From Epinephelus fuscoguttatus (lineage: Eukaryota; Chordata; Actinopteri; Perciformes; Serranidae): DNA of 64,000 nucleotides. The stretch spans positions 16,865,379 to 16,929,378 of the forward strand of contig NC_064771.1 of NCBI RefSeq assembly GCF_011397635.1. The letters run 5' to 3'. Every line of letters starts with the position of its first letter. Within the stretch, counting starts at the first letter, position 1. A model generated the notes under the pieces. That model worked only from the letters and a program-made list of their open reading frames with translations. It had not been told where the DNA came from and did no database searches. A program made the translations under genes and the position numbers. Positions 1 to 13,400 of this stretch are shown here, one piece after another.

Positions 1-669
1 TGTTATGTATGTATGTTACGTAACATTTCACAGTATGTTACCATGTCACACTAAGTTAAATTATTTTGCATGAAGTTAGGTTGAGTTGCGTTACTTTATA
101 TGACCTCTCGCACACCATCCGTCTAATCCCTGTCTTGTTGTAGATCCCACTTTATCACACAAACAGAGTAGCAAGATGTAGGGCAGGGCTAATTCACATT
201 CCACCTCTATCTACTGATGGATTACCTTATGACAGATCGTATGAGGCAGCCAGCATTTCAGCATACAATATATCCCTCTGACAAGTCTTCAGCCTCAATC
301 AGGTCACCTTTGCAGAATCAAGAGTAACGATGGAAAGAGACAAGGGGAGATGATGGGGACCATCAACAGTTCTGATTACGCCTGATGAGACTGAATAAAG
401 ACCTTGGTCTGTGAAGTGGCTCATAAAATCCAGGAAAATGTGTTTCTGCAAAAATGTGTCATCCAGTATAATAAGCTAAGCAACTGTCACGAGGAGCCGA
501 GGGCGACTGGGAGGGCGGTTGGCGACCAGTTGTTTCATTTGGGCGCAATTAGACTTGATTTTCAAGAAGAGGACAGAAGGCGAACTGGAGGAGCGGTGGC
601 ACTGTCACTATAGCGACAGAGCTGACGGGCTGTCATGGGAGGAGTGGGGAAATAAGGAAAGTGAAGACA

Positions 670-729
<60 letters not shown>

Positions 730-2631
730 CATGGGCGCGCACACACCTGACTGACATAACAGTAACGCAATTCAAGCAAGAAAAATGATGGTAATGAGCA
801 CGCACTGACGCATTCACATTGGAGATACTCTGCTTTTTAGATGCTCACATAATTAGCAGTATGTCTTTGGAAGCTGCAGCAGCGTGCCGGTCAGGGTCAA
901 TCATCAGCTCGCAGAACATCAATAGCTGACACAGAGGTCATCCCTGCAGACAATAAACACCTGGGCTCTGTTATTCAAGGGGTATATTTGGATGAATTCC
1001 CAAAGAGAGGCAGGAAGATTTAATTAAACATGGTGAGCATAGCGGATGCATCAGAGTATTCTGAGCAGTCGGGATTGTGTGTTAATGTTGCATCTTGATA
1101 ATCAAATATTGGAACACCTTTTGTGATGCTGGTAAATTAATTTGCGAAGGCATCGACCTGCAAAGCAGCCCCTCGGTAGCTTTAACTGATTGAATGAAGA
1201 CAGAATGGGCTGTACTCATTGACAACCAGGAAGCACGATGATTTTGACACAGGAAGTGGATGTTGCTCGTAATAAGGTGACTGGAAAATGCAGGAATAGG
1301 TGGTGTCTATTCACCAATGTGGGTCAAGAGTGTTTCAGATAAAACCCAAAAACAATAAAATAAAAAAGAGAACAGCAGCTGCTACCTTGTTATACATTGT
1401 GATAGGCTCTTAATCATATTTCTATATATTTAATTTGTGGTGATATACTGTACATTCTATGATATCTTGTTGCTACATACAGTGCATTGCCCCGACAGTA
1501 ACTGTAAAACCCCCAAACCCCTTTCCCTGTCATAGAAAATTAGTACCGCTACATAGTTGAACTACCTGATAATACGGTGCACTCCTAGAAATATCAAATT
1601 ATTTACAATATAGAGTCGTAGTTTTCACCACCTCCTTTACAAAAAATCTTGTGCTTTAGCATTTGAAACACACACATACACATCCAAACACACACAGCAG
1701 GTAGAAAAGAAACAATAAAAAGACATTTCTTCTCCTCTTCTTTGTTCACCACTGGGGGGGGTTTCACTCGGAAAATGTACAGTCCCTGTATTCTATTTTG
1801 TTCCATTGGAAATGAATCTCATTGAGAGCAGTTCAGCAAATGTGTGTTTCAGCCAGTCAATGGATTTCCATTAATAATAAAACAGGAAGTGGCCCACTGA
1901 AGTGTCCTGAGGTGATGCCTATCTCTGAGAATCTGTCTCTACGTCTAGACACCTACATGAAAAGACATCTCATACAAACTGCTACATAAAGGTTTCTTTT
2001 TTTCAGATTTTTCTCTTTATAACACTTTCTCTGGAGAAAGACTAATTTTATGCATTGGAAGTTGGCAGGAAGTCTAAGAAAAAGAGGAAGGAACATAGTT
2101 GCGTAGATTTGCCCTCAGATCACCGGCCTCCGACTGAACGGCATCGCTCGATCAGATTAAGCTTTGGCCTCCCTGGAGCTTATGTTACAAGATGAATAAC
2201 ACTAGTTAAGAGACATAACATAAAAGAGACATGGAGTAATGAGTGAGAAAAGACAGAATCCATTTTTTATGGAGTATCTAATTATAGAATCATTAGCACC
2301 ACCACAGTGTATGGGCAGAAAACACAAATGTGTGGATGGCAGAGTGAGCTGCTGAGAGGAGCGGACTCTTAAACTGCCTCTCAGCTTGGGAAGCAGTCTT
2401 TGGTCACAAATCAAAACCTAAACGGCATGTGCCAGTGATAAGCTGTCCGAGCGCGTACCGCTGATTGATGATGTCCATTTCCACAGCCGGGGATGTGATC
2501 CTGAGCTTCTCTTTCATGGTTAAAGTACCTCTCCTTTTTCAGTGGAGTCTCTGTGGTAGTCATTAGCACCTCTTCACAGCTTGTTATTACTGTGAAAAGC
2601 CATCTAGTCTCCACTGCTAACATTAGCGTGG
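1..2631. other. Region downstream of sbk1
   Basis: No coding gene is recognisable here. It should include the sbk1 3' UTR next to 2631, but no clear minus-strand AATAAA was found. It holds a long CA microsatellite at about 674-726. Short open frames are not conserved-looking. Confidence 0.5.
674..726. repeat. (CA)n microsatellite
   Basis: An almost pure CA/TG dinucleotide run of about 53 bases. Confidence 0.97.
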
Positions 2632-3459
2632 TCACACACAGATTTCGATGGCAGTTGCCATCACCATCTGGCTTTTGTTCTTGTCTCGGCCTGGAGACTG
2701 GTGCTGCCCAGACTCCTCTCTGGGAGATAGCGGGTCAGACAGGACGCTGCGTTTGAGTGGTGCCGGGCGCAGGCAGGATGTTCCTGGAGGGGTGGAGGGC
2801 TCGGGGTGTCTGTGGGAGGAACGTGATGAAGTGGAGGTCGAGGAGGAAGTGCAACTGCCAGTACACACTCCCGAGCTTGACCTCTCGCCTCTCTTGGCTC
2901 GGCAAGATGCTCGGCGCCTGAGCTCACTGACCAGCTCGTACTTGACAAAACAGAAGACGTCCTTGACGCCACAGCGCTTTTCTGGCTCAGCAGCGAGCAG
3001 CCGCTGAAACATGCGCAAGGCATCATCAGTGAAGCGGCGCCACTGAGATGGGTACGTCCCCACGGGACACCCTGCTTTCTGCCAGCGTCGAAACTCCTCA
3101 TAGAAAGCATCAGCCGGCAACGCTGCCTCCCAGGGGAAATTTCCTGTCAGCATACAGAAGACCAGCACACCAAATGCCCACACATCCAGACTGGTTGTCA
3201 CGAGGAAACCCTCAGCACGGCTTGCACGGCACACCTCCGGCGCGGTATAGGGGATGGTGCCACTCACCCGTTTGACACGGCATCCAACTCGTCGGGTCAT
3301 ACCAAAGTCAGCCAGCTTGATGCGGCGGCACTCGCGGTCAAATAGAAGCACATTCTCAGGTTTGACATCCCGATGCACCAGGTTTTTACTGTGCATAAAG
3401 TCCAACGCCAGGCCCAGCTGTTGCATGCAGCGTTTGACCATTTCCTCTGGCAGACCAAC
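2632..3459 (-). CDS. sbk1: sbk1 last coding exon (kinase C-lobe and tail)
   Basis: It starts after CTCTCAG with [11 protein letters not shown] and carries the catalytic HRD, DFG and APE motifs, the tail region with a run of Ser/Thr, and the C-terminus ATAIEICV before a TGA at 2634-2632. The open frame extends upstream past 3459, but that part is intron, because the acceptor and the family alignment both place the boundary there. Confidence 0.95.
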   Translation of the reverse strand, partial: VGLPEEMVKRCMQQLGLALDFMHSKNLVHRDVKPENVLLFDRECRRIKLADFGMTRRVGCRVKRVSGTIPYTAPEVCRASRAEGFLVTTSLDVWAFGVLVFCMLTGNFPWEAALPADAFYEEFRRWQKAGCPVGTYPSQWRRFTDDALRMFQRLLAAEPEKRCGVKDVFCFVKYELVSELRRRASCRAKRGERSSSGVCTGSCTSSSTSTSSRSSHRHPEPSTPPGTSCLRPAPLKRSVLSDPLSPREESGQHQSPGRDKNKSQMVMATAIEICV

Positions 3460-6400
3460 CTGAGAGGAAGAGAGAGTGGAGGGAAGGAGAAAGTGTTGGA
3501 GAAAGGACAGCAGAAAAACAGAGAAGATTTGGATTAATGCAATGTAATAGATCCAGTACATTGTGTAGGAGGTGAGACTATGGGAGGTGATACCAGAAAA
3601 GAGCTTCGTGGTGAGTAGGTTACAGCAGCCTACAGTTAAAAAGAGTAGGTGATGGTTATATTGAGTGGTGGATTGAAAGTACAGGGTGAAAAGTGACACG
3701 TTCCAAGAAGGAAAACTGTAACAAGGGTCTCAGTCTTGAGTTCCGCTGCAACCATTTTTAATGAGTCTTTAGAAGAACCTTGAAGTCAAACACTGCCAGC
3801 ACATCAACTGGAATAGCACTAAAGCAAAGTGAGAGCTCTGTGCGGAGAGAAAACCGGGATGAAGACAAGGCTCCGATCCCAGGAGAGCTTGTTAAAACCG
3901 CCGTGTCTGAACATGGCGGCTGATTGGAGCAGCTCCGGCTGAGTGAGGACAGTGATTGGTGGAAAGGAAGGATGATGCCTTTACCTGTGGGGGGATGATG
4001 TCGAAGAGGTCCCCAGCGGGGGCATATTCTTGTCCAAACACATAGCTGTCCTCTGTCTCAAAGAGCACGTCCAGGACTTTGATAATAAAAGGGCTGCAGC
4101 TAAGTGAGCCGGTTAGACTGTACTCCCGCAGGAAACTCTTGAGCTTCGTCTTGTTCTTGGTAACAAACTTCAACGCCATTTTGGTGCCTAAAAAAATCAG
4201 ACAAAAACACTTAGAAGATCATAATTAAATGGAAACTTAGTATTTTTAAACCTGGATCCTATTTTTCCATGTTTTTGTGTTTAAGTGACAACAATGAAAT
4301 CCCTATGAGCAAGTGTATACCATCAGTTTATATCCATTAAAAGTGTTTGTTTTTGCCGCTGACAGGCTCAGACTGTTATTGTAAGTGTCTGATAACATTA
4401 CCAAAAGGGCCCCACAGAGAAATTAAACGTTTTTCTTTTCCTTTCTTTGGTCTGTTTGTCATTGTGATCAAGTCTCAGTCAAGGAGATGTCTGGTTCTGA
4501 ACTCTCACGAGAGGTAATCTGATACACTGGATGTAGACTGCGGCTACTTGCGTGTTACCATTTTCAAAATTCCCTTTGCTACAGGAAACAGCAACAACAG
4601 CCTCCAAGCTAACAACGCATATGCTGAAAAGGGCAAGTTTTGACAAAGATTCAGAGTGTACAATAAGGCATGCCCCCTTTGCTCCTTCAGTGAGCTGTTT
4701 TGAAGATCTACAAAGAATACAACAACTTATGAACACACCTCAATACAACCCACACTCTGTCTCGCAGGACTCTCGTGACTGATTTTGCTCCATTATCTGA
4801 CACGGCCAGCCAGCATTGATTTGATTTATCTTTCGAAACGTCTCCAGTCAAACACTACCTGAACGATACCTGAATAACTTATCCTTTATGAGACAAGGGT
4901 CTGATCCTGAACCGCCCCTAATCCCCTGCCAGATTAGCAAATTTGCTGTTGCTGCTGTCAACAGACCTGCTCTCCTTATGAGCTCACACAGCAGCAGTGC
5001 TTGCACCCAATTCTAAGCCCTTGATTGGTCCCAACAAACTTACAACGATACTACTCGTTAATAACTATTAGGTAACATTGGCACTGTGATGCTAACTGTT
5101 AGCCATCTTACTGTGTACTGCATCCTGGGCTTAGCAACAGCCAGGACAATTGTGATTGGTTTCGAGAAAAATCAATCCAGAGTGTTTTTGTCCCTATAGC
5201 ATAACGGTCATTTGGTGGTGGCACAGAGCTGTAGAGATAGGTCTGGCTACACAAGAGGTGCCTTGTTGCAGGAAAAACAATGGGAAAATGTAAGTGAGAG
5301 TTGGAGTGCCGGGAAGAGTCTGTTGTGTCTGAGCACACAAAGGGTAGCTCTAAGAGATTTTCAATGTCATGGCTGAATATTTCCTTGATTTTAACAATGT
5401 GGAAAAGTCTGCGAGATTTCAGATTGAGACTTGGTTATACATCGTAAGTGCTATATCGTATAGGCAACTGGACATGCTTGCGTTTCTTGAAGACGTTTCG
5501 CCTTTCATCCAAGAAGCTTCTTCAGTTCTTCAAGAAACGCAAGCAAGTCCAATTGCCTACGATATAGCATGTACGATTACCATGACCTGGATGACTGAGA
5601 ATCTTCACCGACAACTTGGTTATAGAATAACAAACAGACCACCAAAAGATAGAGGTCTGTCAGTGGCTTAAAGAAGCACTGTCAATGGATGTATTTTGAC
5701 GATGCACAGTTAACTGTTGGGATTACATTGCAGCCTATTTTCCCATCGTGGCTGCAACTTTCTCATTCAATACTGGACCCATTTCAAAAACTGTTGTCTC
5801 TGTTACCCACCTAGACACAATAACATGGCAAAGCAGGGTCCAGTTGGAAAAACACCGAAGCTTCCCTTTAAGCTCTGGTGTATCAACCCTGTATATCAAA
5901 TTAGTATTGCCAACGTTTTACCATCCAAAACACTCAAAGTGTTATCCAAAGTGAATTTGGAAGTGTTACCTGACACTCTAATGGAGCGGAGAGATTTCCA
6001 ACAACCCTGTCTTTGTAACAGCTGCTACATTCATTCAAATAAACATGTACAGAGAATGGATCTCACCTCCATTACACACATACAACCAGCTGTTCGTGAT
6101 CACAGCTGCAGATATACAGAGTGCGCACGAAGCACTTTAAATCTCCGCTGCCCTCTCAGCCTACTTCACAATGCTTACTTATACCACTTTCAGACTGAGC
6201 CAGCTCTCTAACCTTGCTTTTCTTACAACTAAAGATTAAACAGTATACCTAAAAAAAATCTGTTAACTGCAGAAATGAATGTCTCAGCACTGTGCCTTTA
6301 GACTGTACAACATGCTGATCTGCCTTAGCTGTTTATCTCCCACTGTGAGGCATGCTGGCACTACTACACTCCTATTTATGCTTTACTAGAGGGTTGACAG

Positions 6401-9400
6401 TCAAAACCACTGACTGTATATAAAGATGGACGACACATTTTCACTTCCTCCCGCTGTACAACAATGAAGCCAAAGTATCCCAGATATGGTTCTGCCATCT
6501 TGCGCTAATGATGTCATTTGGAGCCAGGGTCTGCACAATAGTCATCTGCAGTATCAAGTTTCCTGCCTATACACCCGACCATTTGCGAGCAGAGCCACTG
6601 AATGCTAGCCCACCTATTGGCTCACACAGTTGTCAATCCGATTGTAAAATCACCGTTTCGTAGCATGATTAAAACCAAACTTTTACAAAAATGAACACTT
6701 TGTCCCTGTACTGCAACCAGCCACCAGGGGGCGATCAAGATACTTTGGCTTTGCTTTTGATGAGCTGTCATGTCGTCCATCTTTATATACAGTCTGTGGT
6801 CAAGACACACTACTAAAACAGGGCTTAAGGATAAAGATCTACTCACCTTGTGTCCGGTGTGCCACCAGGTCCACCTTGCCATAAGTGCCCTTCCCCAGCT
6901 CACGAATGTGCTCATATTGTTTGGCTACATCTGCTGCCGACAGAGAGGTAATGGCCAAGGCCTGCATGTCCTCCACGGGCACCCCTCCGCAGTAGCCCAT
7001 CTTGGATGTAGGGGAGCCCCCACCACTGCCAACTCGTCCCGGCCCAGATGGAGAAAGAGACAGGCTCGCCTTGACGCTGTGGGGCAGACTAAATGAAGAG
7101 GAGAAAACACTGCTTAGAGTCAGGTTTTTTTCTGCTGTGATGATGGCTGGTGATAAATTCTGTGCATGAATGCTCTTCAATATCTTTATATTTGTGGGCA
7201 CACGTCCATATATTCTTGTCTGTACATCGTGTCCCAGCGGATGGTTAAATCAGGAAGGCTTTAACAGACCTTCATTTCCATACAATCAATTCAGGGACGG
7301 CGTAAACAGGGGGAAGTGCTTTCAGTAAATGTATTGGACTTCCTGCTGTCCCTGTAGATCACTCTGGCCTGCTTTGCTGGCTGGTCTCAGACAGCACTTA
7401 CTGGCAGACAGCTATGAGAAAATCAATATGACCAGGTAGAGGGACTAACAAAATGGAAACAAATGGAGAAAGCTGACAGCTCCGAGGTATATACATCCTG
7501 GTGAGGCATGCCACAGATCATCTCGGAGGCATTCATACATATACATTTTCCAACACCAGAAACAATCACCGGAGCTGTGAGGAAAATGGGTTGCTTAGTT
7601 TTGCCTGGAAAACACATTTGGTTTGCACAGTGGTTTGCTCCACAGTATGTATTTCGGTCAAATTGCTGAAGCTGAAAAAAAAAAAAAAAAAAAAAAAATA
7701 CTGCAACAGAAAAGTTATTGCTGATATTCAGAAGTGCCAAGTTTGAAATAGGTCAAACTGATCCTAGGAGGGAAAATACAGCTGCTTTAATTGCATGCTC
7801 CGATGGAGTCAGACACACAAAATGTACCAACTGACAACAAATTAAAAATCAGAGATGAGTGACTGTGCAGGTGAGCCTCTGTTACAGTGATTGAGCAAAA
7901 TTATTAAACTGCACAAAATGGACCTTTTGAGGAAATGAAGTGGATCACACTAATGATCTTACCCATTGTTTTTCATTCAACCCCCCCCTCCCCACACGCA
8001 CAATCAAATTTAATCATCCAATCATGCACAGCACGAACACACATACGCACACTAATAGGCATCAAATCAGCGCAAACAATTTTGCTGATGGCCTTTTTCA
8101 TCCATCATTCAAAGGAAACTGCTTTGCTCTTTGTTCTTGTCTCCCTGCAGCCAGTTTCTCAGCACCACTGCTTTAAATGAGAGCATCGGAAAACGTGTCT
8201 GATTCGACTGACAGTTGCATTTTGGGGGGGAAAAAAACAAGCCGAATTAATACACAGTAGCTACAGTTGATGAAAACATGGCGCAGGAGGTTTTGTTCTG
8301 AAGGTGTTGAGGTTCCTCGGCTATCTTGTGGGAAGAGGGTGATAAATATAGCTATTAGACAGCGAAAACTAAAATAGGATGCGACCATTTGCAGCCTCGT
8401 GTTCTTGGCTCGTCCCTCTTTGTCGAAGAAACACTGCAAATAGAAAGTGGCCTGTGTGCTGTGTGCATCTCTGTAGATAACACTTGCTTCTTGATTTTAT
8501 CATAAGCAGGGAGATGCTTATATAAGAGACTATGAATATTGTAGCCTGCTCATTCTGCATGTGCCCACTGTATGGCCTCAAGCGAGTCAACACAAAAGTT
8601 GATCATTATCCAGATCAGTCCGTGGTCCAGGTTTGGTGATTAAACATTTAAACAGGACAGACAGACAGACTGGAAGCACATTTCCTCTGACCGCCCACTC
8701 TGCGTGCCCCATCGCCTCTGTGAGCGAGAACGAAGCAGAGCGAAGGGAGCGCTTGTTTACTTGCACTTCTTCCATTCAGCTCCACGGGCAGAATGTGCAG
8801 CACTCCAGCATGGATCTTAATCACATTACTCAGCTCCCACAAAGACAAAAGCACCCTCCCCGCCCAACAGCGCAGGATGCTTTGCACTCATTTCCTTTGC
8901 AGAACTGGATTAAGAGTCCTGAAATGTGATGAGTGGTTGGGGGATGATGATGCTGTAAATGTGAACCAGAAACTGCAGTCTAGTGCCCCCGAGGTGTGGG
9001 GATGAAGTTATGTGGTCTCTGGGAGATGATTGTGTGTGTGTAAGTGTTTGTGAAGAGAGTGGGGGGTTGGGGGGGTCTGGTGTATCAGTCGCACAGTGAC
9101 ACTCTATCAAAGGCCCTTTGTGTTCCCACCTCTGAGAGGGAGCAGCTGTGAGCCTCCGCACGACTCAGCATTTGTGCTCGGCCACAGCCACATGCCCCAC
9201 TGCTCTCCCATCCTGCCCTCTGCTCCTCTCCTGTCCTCTCAGGCATCTAAAGACAAGGTAGCAGCAACACGCTTGGCTTGCTGATAAAGATTTGGCTTGA
9301 GACCCATTTTAATGTCTGTGGGCTTTCTGAGCCAGTCCCACTCATTGTCAATCATCTGTAAGCCTTTTGCAAACAGATCCCCGGGCTGCTCACTTATTCC

Positions 9401-10425
9401 TGTCTCATTTGTGCCGCTCTTGTTCAGGTTAGACCTTGTATCTTCAATATTTGTGATTCTCATCTTTTAATTTGGATGAAAAATCCTCTGACATTTCATT
9501 ATCTGAAAACGATCTCAATAAACAGGCTCAAAAAAGCACAGTCTGGAGACAAGCATTTTTTTTGCATATTCCTAAAAAGTGGAGAGCCAAGACTCTTGCT
9601 CAGCAGCAACAATCTGTTTTCCAGCCACTAATTTCCCCTAAAATACAGATTGGCAATCTCGCTCCATTTAGCAATTACTCAAACAGAGCTGAGTGCATTA
9701 GCAGTATAACCCTCTTAAAAACCAGGTTGTTCCCAGAAAAAGGCAAAACATCCAGTTTTACATTCTAATAACCACAGCGCCAGTCTGGAAACCTGTTGTG
9801 GCTGACTCTATGAGATTCAGCTGCAGAGGCAGTTGACCTTTTTTCTCTATAAACACGTAGCTGGAAATGAGACCAGAGATTTATCCTGTGATGCCGCTGA
9901 CAACCCTCCCTCTTGTTACAGACTGTCTCTTAGCAGTCTCAGGGTATGACATATGCCTGGCCCGGTGTGTCTTAGCCTCTGAACTCTGAGGGTAACACTT
10001 GTGAGCTTAGGTCTTACTGTGGACGTCAAGTGACACGAGTTACACCTGTTCTCAGAGCATTATTTTTAGGGCATTTTTACACCTGAAAGTTTGAACCAAG
10101 GTTGGCATTTTTGTTACATTGTATACATTTGATCCAGTTAGTTTTGGTTTCACAGTGCGATTATGCAAGCACACTAAAGAACTACTTCCTATTGTCATCT
10201 GCTGATGATAGAACGTCGTTTTTTCTCATTTTATAAAGTCGTCTCATCCTCTCCCTGTATGCTAGAGCGGGTCATTTTATTCCGTTGCATTGTTCGTGGA
10301 CAAACCAAAACCTACTTTGTACATCTACTACCACTTGACAACTGTACTGCTAATTTCTCCTCTCCTCTGATTGCCAACACTTGTCTGCTCCAAGCACAGC
10401 TACCATCACGCTCTTTGACACTAAA

Positions 10426-10475
<50 letters not shown>

Positions 10476-13400
10476 TGCACTGAGGCACTAGACTACTCTT
10501 ATGACTTGACGATAGCCTGCCAAACATTCCTGTAATTTGTCCGAAAGTCTGAACCATTCGAAAATTGTTTTCACACCAGAAACAAACTGACCCATGGTTC
10601 ACTATGATCCAGACTGAGACTACCTCTTTTTGTCGGATCAAGGTACAGCTGCTTGATCTGGACTGTGGCCCGAGAGAGGCTTCACACCTGTAGCTGTGGT
10701 TCAGATCAAACCGAAACGTCCAAGAGTCAGAGCCAAACAAGGTAGGTCTGAAAGGCCCTTAGATATGCTTGCTCCAGCATGGCTCTTGGGATGGCAATAT
10801 TGCTATGTCGCTTGGTTGTTCAGTCCACCACATGGCACCAGACTAAAATACCTTAACAACTATTGAATGGAAATATTGGGCTACTGGAAACTACTGGAAA
10901 TTCTGTGCCAACATTTATGATCTCCAGAGGATGAATCCCTCTGACTTTGGTGATCCCTGACTTCTCCTCTAGTGCCAACATCAAGTTAACATGATTATTG
11001 GATGGATTTGCCATGAAATATGGTGCACACATTTATGTCAGGTTAGCAAGTGCTACCATGCCATTTTAAGATGGTGAAGATTGTACATTACACCTACTTA
11101 ACATGAGAGTGTTAGCATTGTCATTATGAGCATTTAGCTTATTGCACTGCAGTTCCCAGCCTCAAACAGCTGCTAGCATGGCTGCAGACTCTTAGTTTGT
11201 TTGCTTAAAAGTATGTTCAAGGTCGCCTTCATTTACAGGGCTATTTGTTTAGTTCCATGCCATTGTTCGGATGGCCCATTATTCCAAAACCCCAATAGTC
11301 TAAAAAATGTCCCATTGTACGGAAGGATCCATTTATCCGACAGCCTGTTATCCCAAAAACAAACATCCATTGCTCAGAGGGCCCATTGCTCCATTGAAAA
11401 TACACTCTCCCTGCAGTTAGAAACATTCATGACCTGAAATCTGTCGGCACTGCCTCTTAACATTTCACACCATCTTTCCCCTGGCTGATTGGGAGCATAT
11501 ATATATATGTGTACTGTATACATACAGTAGCCAAAATTCGACAGCCTAGCTTCTACAATATCTTTTTTTTTTACTACAGCGAAGGCATGAACTGCACTAC
11601 TCTACCTCTTACCTTGATATTCTTACCCTAACCTTACCTAATCTCACTCCTCATGCCTAAACCTAACCAACCCAACCAATGAAGACAACAAGTACTAGCC
11701 AATCAGAGGAAGTGTAGGGCAGGTCATGCCTTCGCCATAGTAGGTCGGTCCAGTGTTATTCTGCATAATAAATAGCCATGTGCTTCTGTTTGGAACAGTG
11801 TGTATTTTTAGAGTAATGGGCCTTTAGCGCACTGGGCTTTTTTTTTTTTTTTTTTTTTTTTTAAAGGAGGAGGAGAACAGGCTTTCGTAAAAATGGGCTT
11901 TGGCGCCAATGGGACATTTTTCGGACTATTGGGGTTCCGTACTAATAAGCCGTCTGAATAATGGGCTGTCCCCGTTTGTTCTCCAAAGACTAACTGTAGA
12001 GCTTGCAGGTGGACAAATATCTGTGGTACCATCATGTGACTCTCATCAGGGACAGTAATTGTTTATTCAGCGAGTTCTCCCGGTGTAAACTACATGAGTG
12101 ATACAGTTGCAGTGAACTGTGACATGACATTGATTAGCACATTGAGACTTCACAGAGGTGAGGTTCAAATATGAATACAGACTCAACTACAGGATATGAG
12201 CTAAATTGCTGTCGTAGAAAAGATGAAAATTTGGGCAATAAAGTTTATATTGCACCATGTTTAACAAGTGTATTTTATTGTACACAAAGCATATATCAGC
12301 AGCTTTACACACACACTGTTCGCCCTTTTTAGTCCAGCCTTCCTTCCCCCTCTCCTCTTTCTCTCTTGCCTGTTCCAGAAAATGTAAACAAGGGACTAAT
12401 GAAAGAAATAAAAAGATTGCAGAGCCTGCCTCACGTCCCTACCTCTCTCCATTACTAATGGACTAGTTGCTTTGCTCTCGGCAGAAGAGTCATTATGGGT
12501 GAAGACTGATCTCCTGTGTCCAATTTACTGTCAAAATGCCCAACGTGTCTTGCCTCTGGGTCAAAGTGAAAACAGTGAGTGTAATACGCAGTGACTGATG
12601 TGGCCTCTCACTGACAGAGAGAAAACATCCGCATGCACAGACACACATATAGATGCATTTTTGTCCATCTGTCTGTCCCTCTCCTTGTTGTCTTTTTGTG
12701 GATGTGTAAAATGAAAACAAATGACTGATCCTAAACAATCTGTCATTCAATCAGGAAGCAAATGGGCTTCCTTGTGACAGCCAGATGCACTCAGGACACT
12801 CTGTTCCCTGCTCAGGCGTAAAAAAACTGAATCACCTTCCCCACACAGAACATCAGAGCCGGTGAGTCGGTGGGTTTAGTGCCTCAGTCAACACGCGGCT
12901 GAAGAAACCTCCTGCTGTGCTGTGATAGGTGAACCAGCGGCCTGGGCCACGGTCATTCATTTTGACAAATCACCCGCTCTCAGCTTTGCCCAGCTGCCCA
13001 TATGGAGGATCCCTGCTGGGACCAAGTGCTGTGTAACCCGTCCCTGACTCGTCTTGCCTCTACTCTCCGTCCCATCATCCCTCTCAGTCTCTCTCGCTAC
13101 TGTATGCCACACATCCCGTGGAGCCACTGCCTACTGGCAAAAACACTGGCTGACCACTGGCCTCCTGCTGGTATGACCTATATCCCGGGAAGGGACAACC
13201 CAAGGTTACAGGGATCTGAGAGTGGAAAATTAGCTATGAGAGGTGAAGGACACCTGGCTCTAGTACTGTGCATTGACCAAAAATGACCATCGAAGTAAAA
13301 ATGGGCACAATAGCAAGCCAAAGTTTGGGATTAAAGCTAAGGTAGGCTTTTTTGGCATCACTGGGCAAAAATGACTTCTGCACCTTCTCTTGGCTGTTTT

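Noticed and set aside
2648-3463. Plus-strand open frames across the last sbk1 exon
   Set aside because: They are shadows of the kinase exon on the opposite strand.
10312-10740. Minus-strand open frame of 142 codons
   Set aside because: It spans the CA repeat (VCVC run) and the right end of a Harbinger-like element, so it is not a gene.
13002-13286. Plus-strand open frame with many Pro and Leu residues
   Set aside because: It lies in sbk1 intron 1, lacks a recognisable family or splice support, and is of a length expected by chance.
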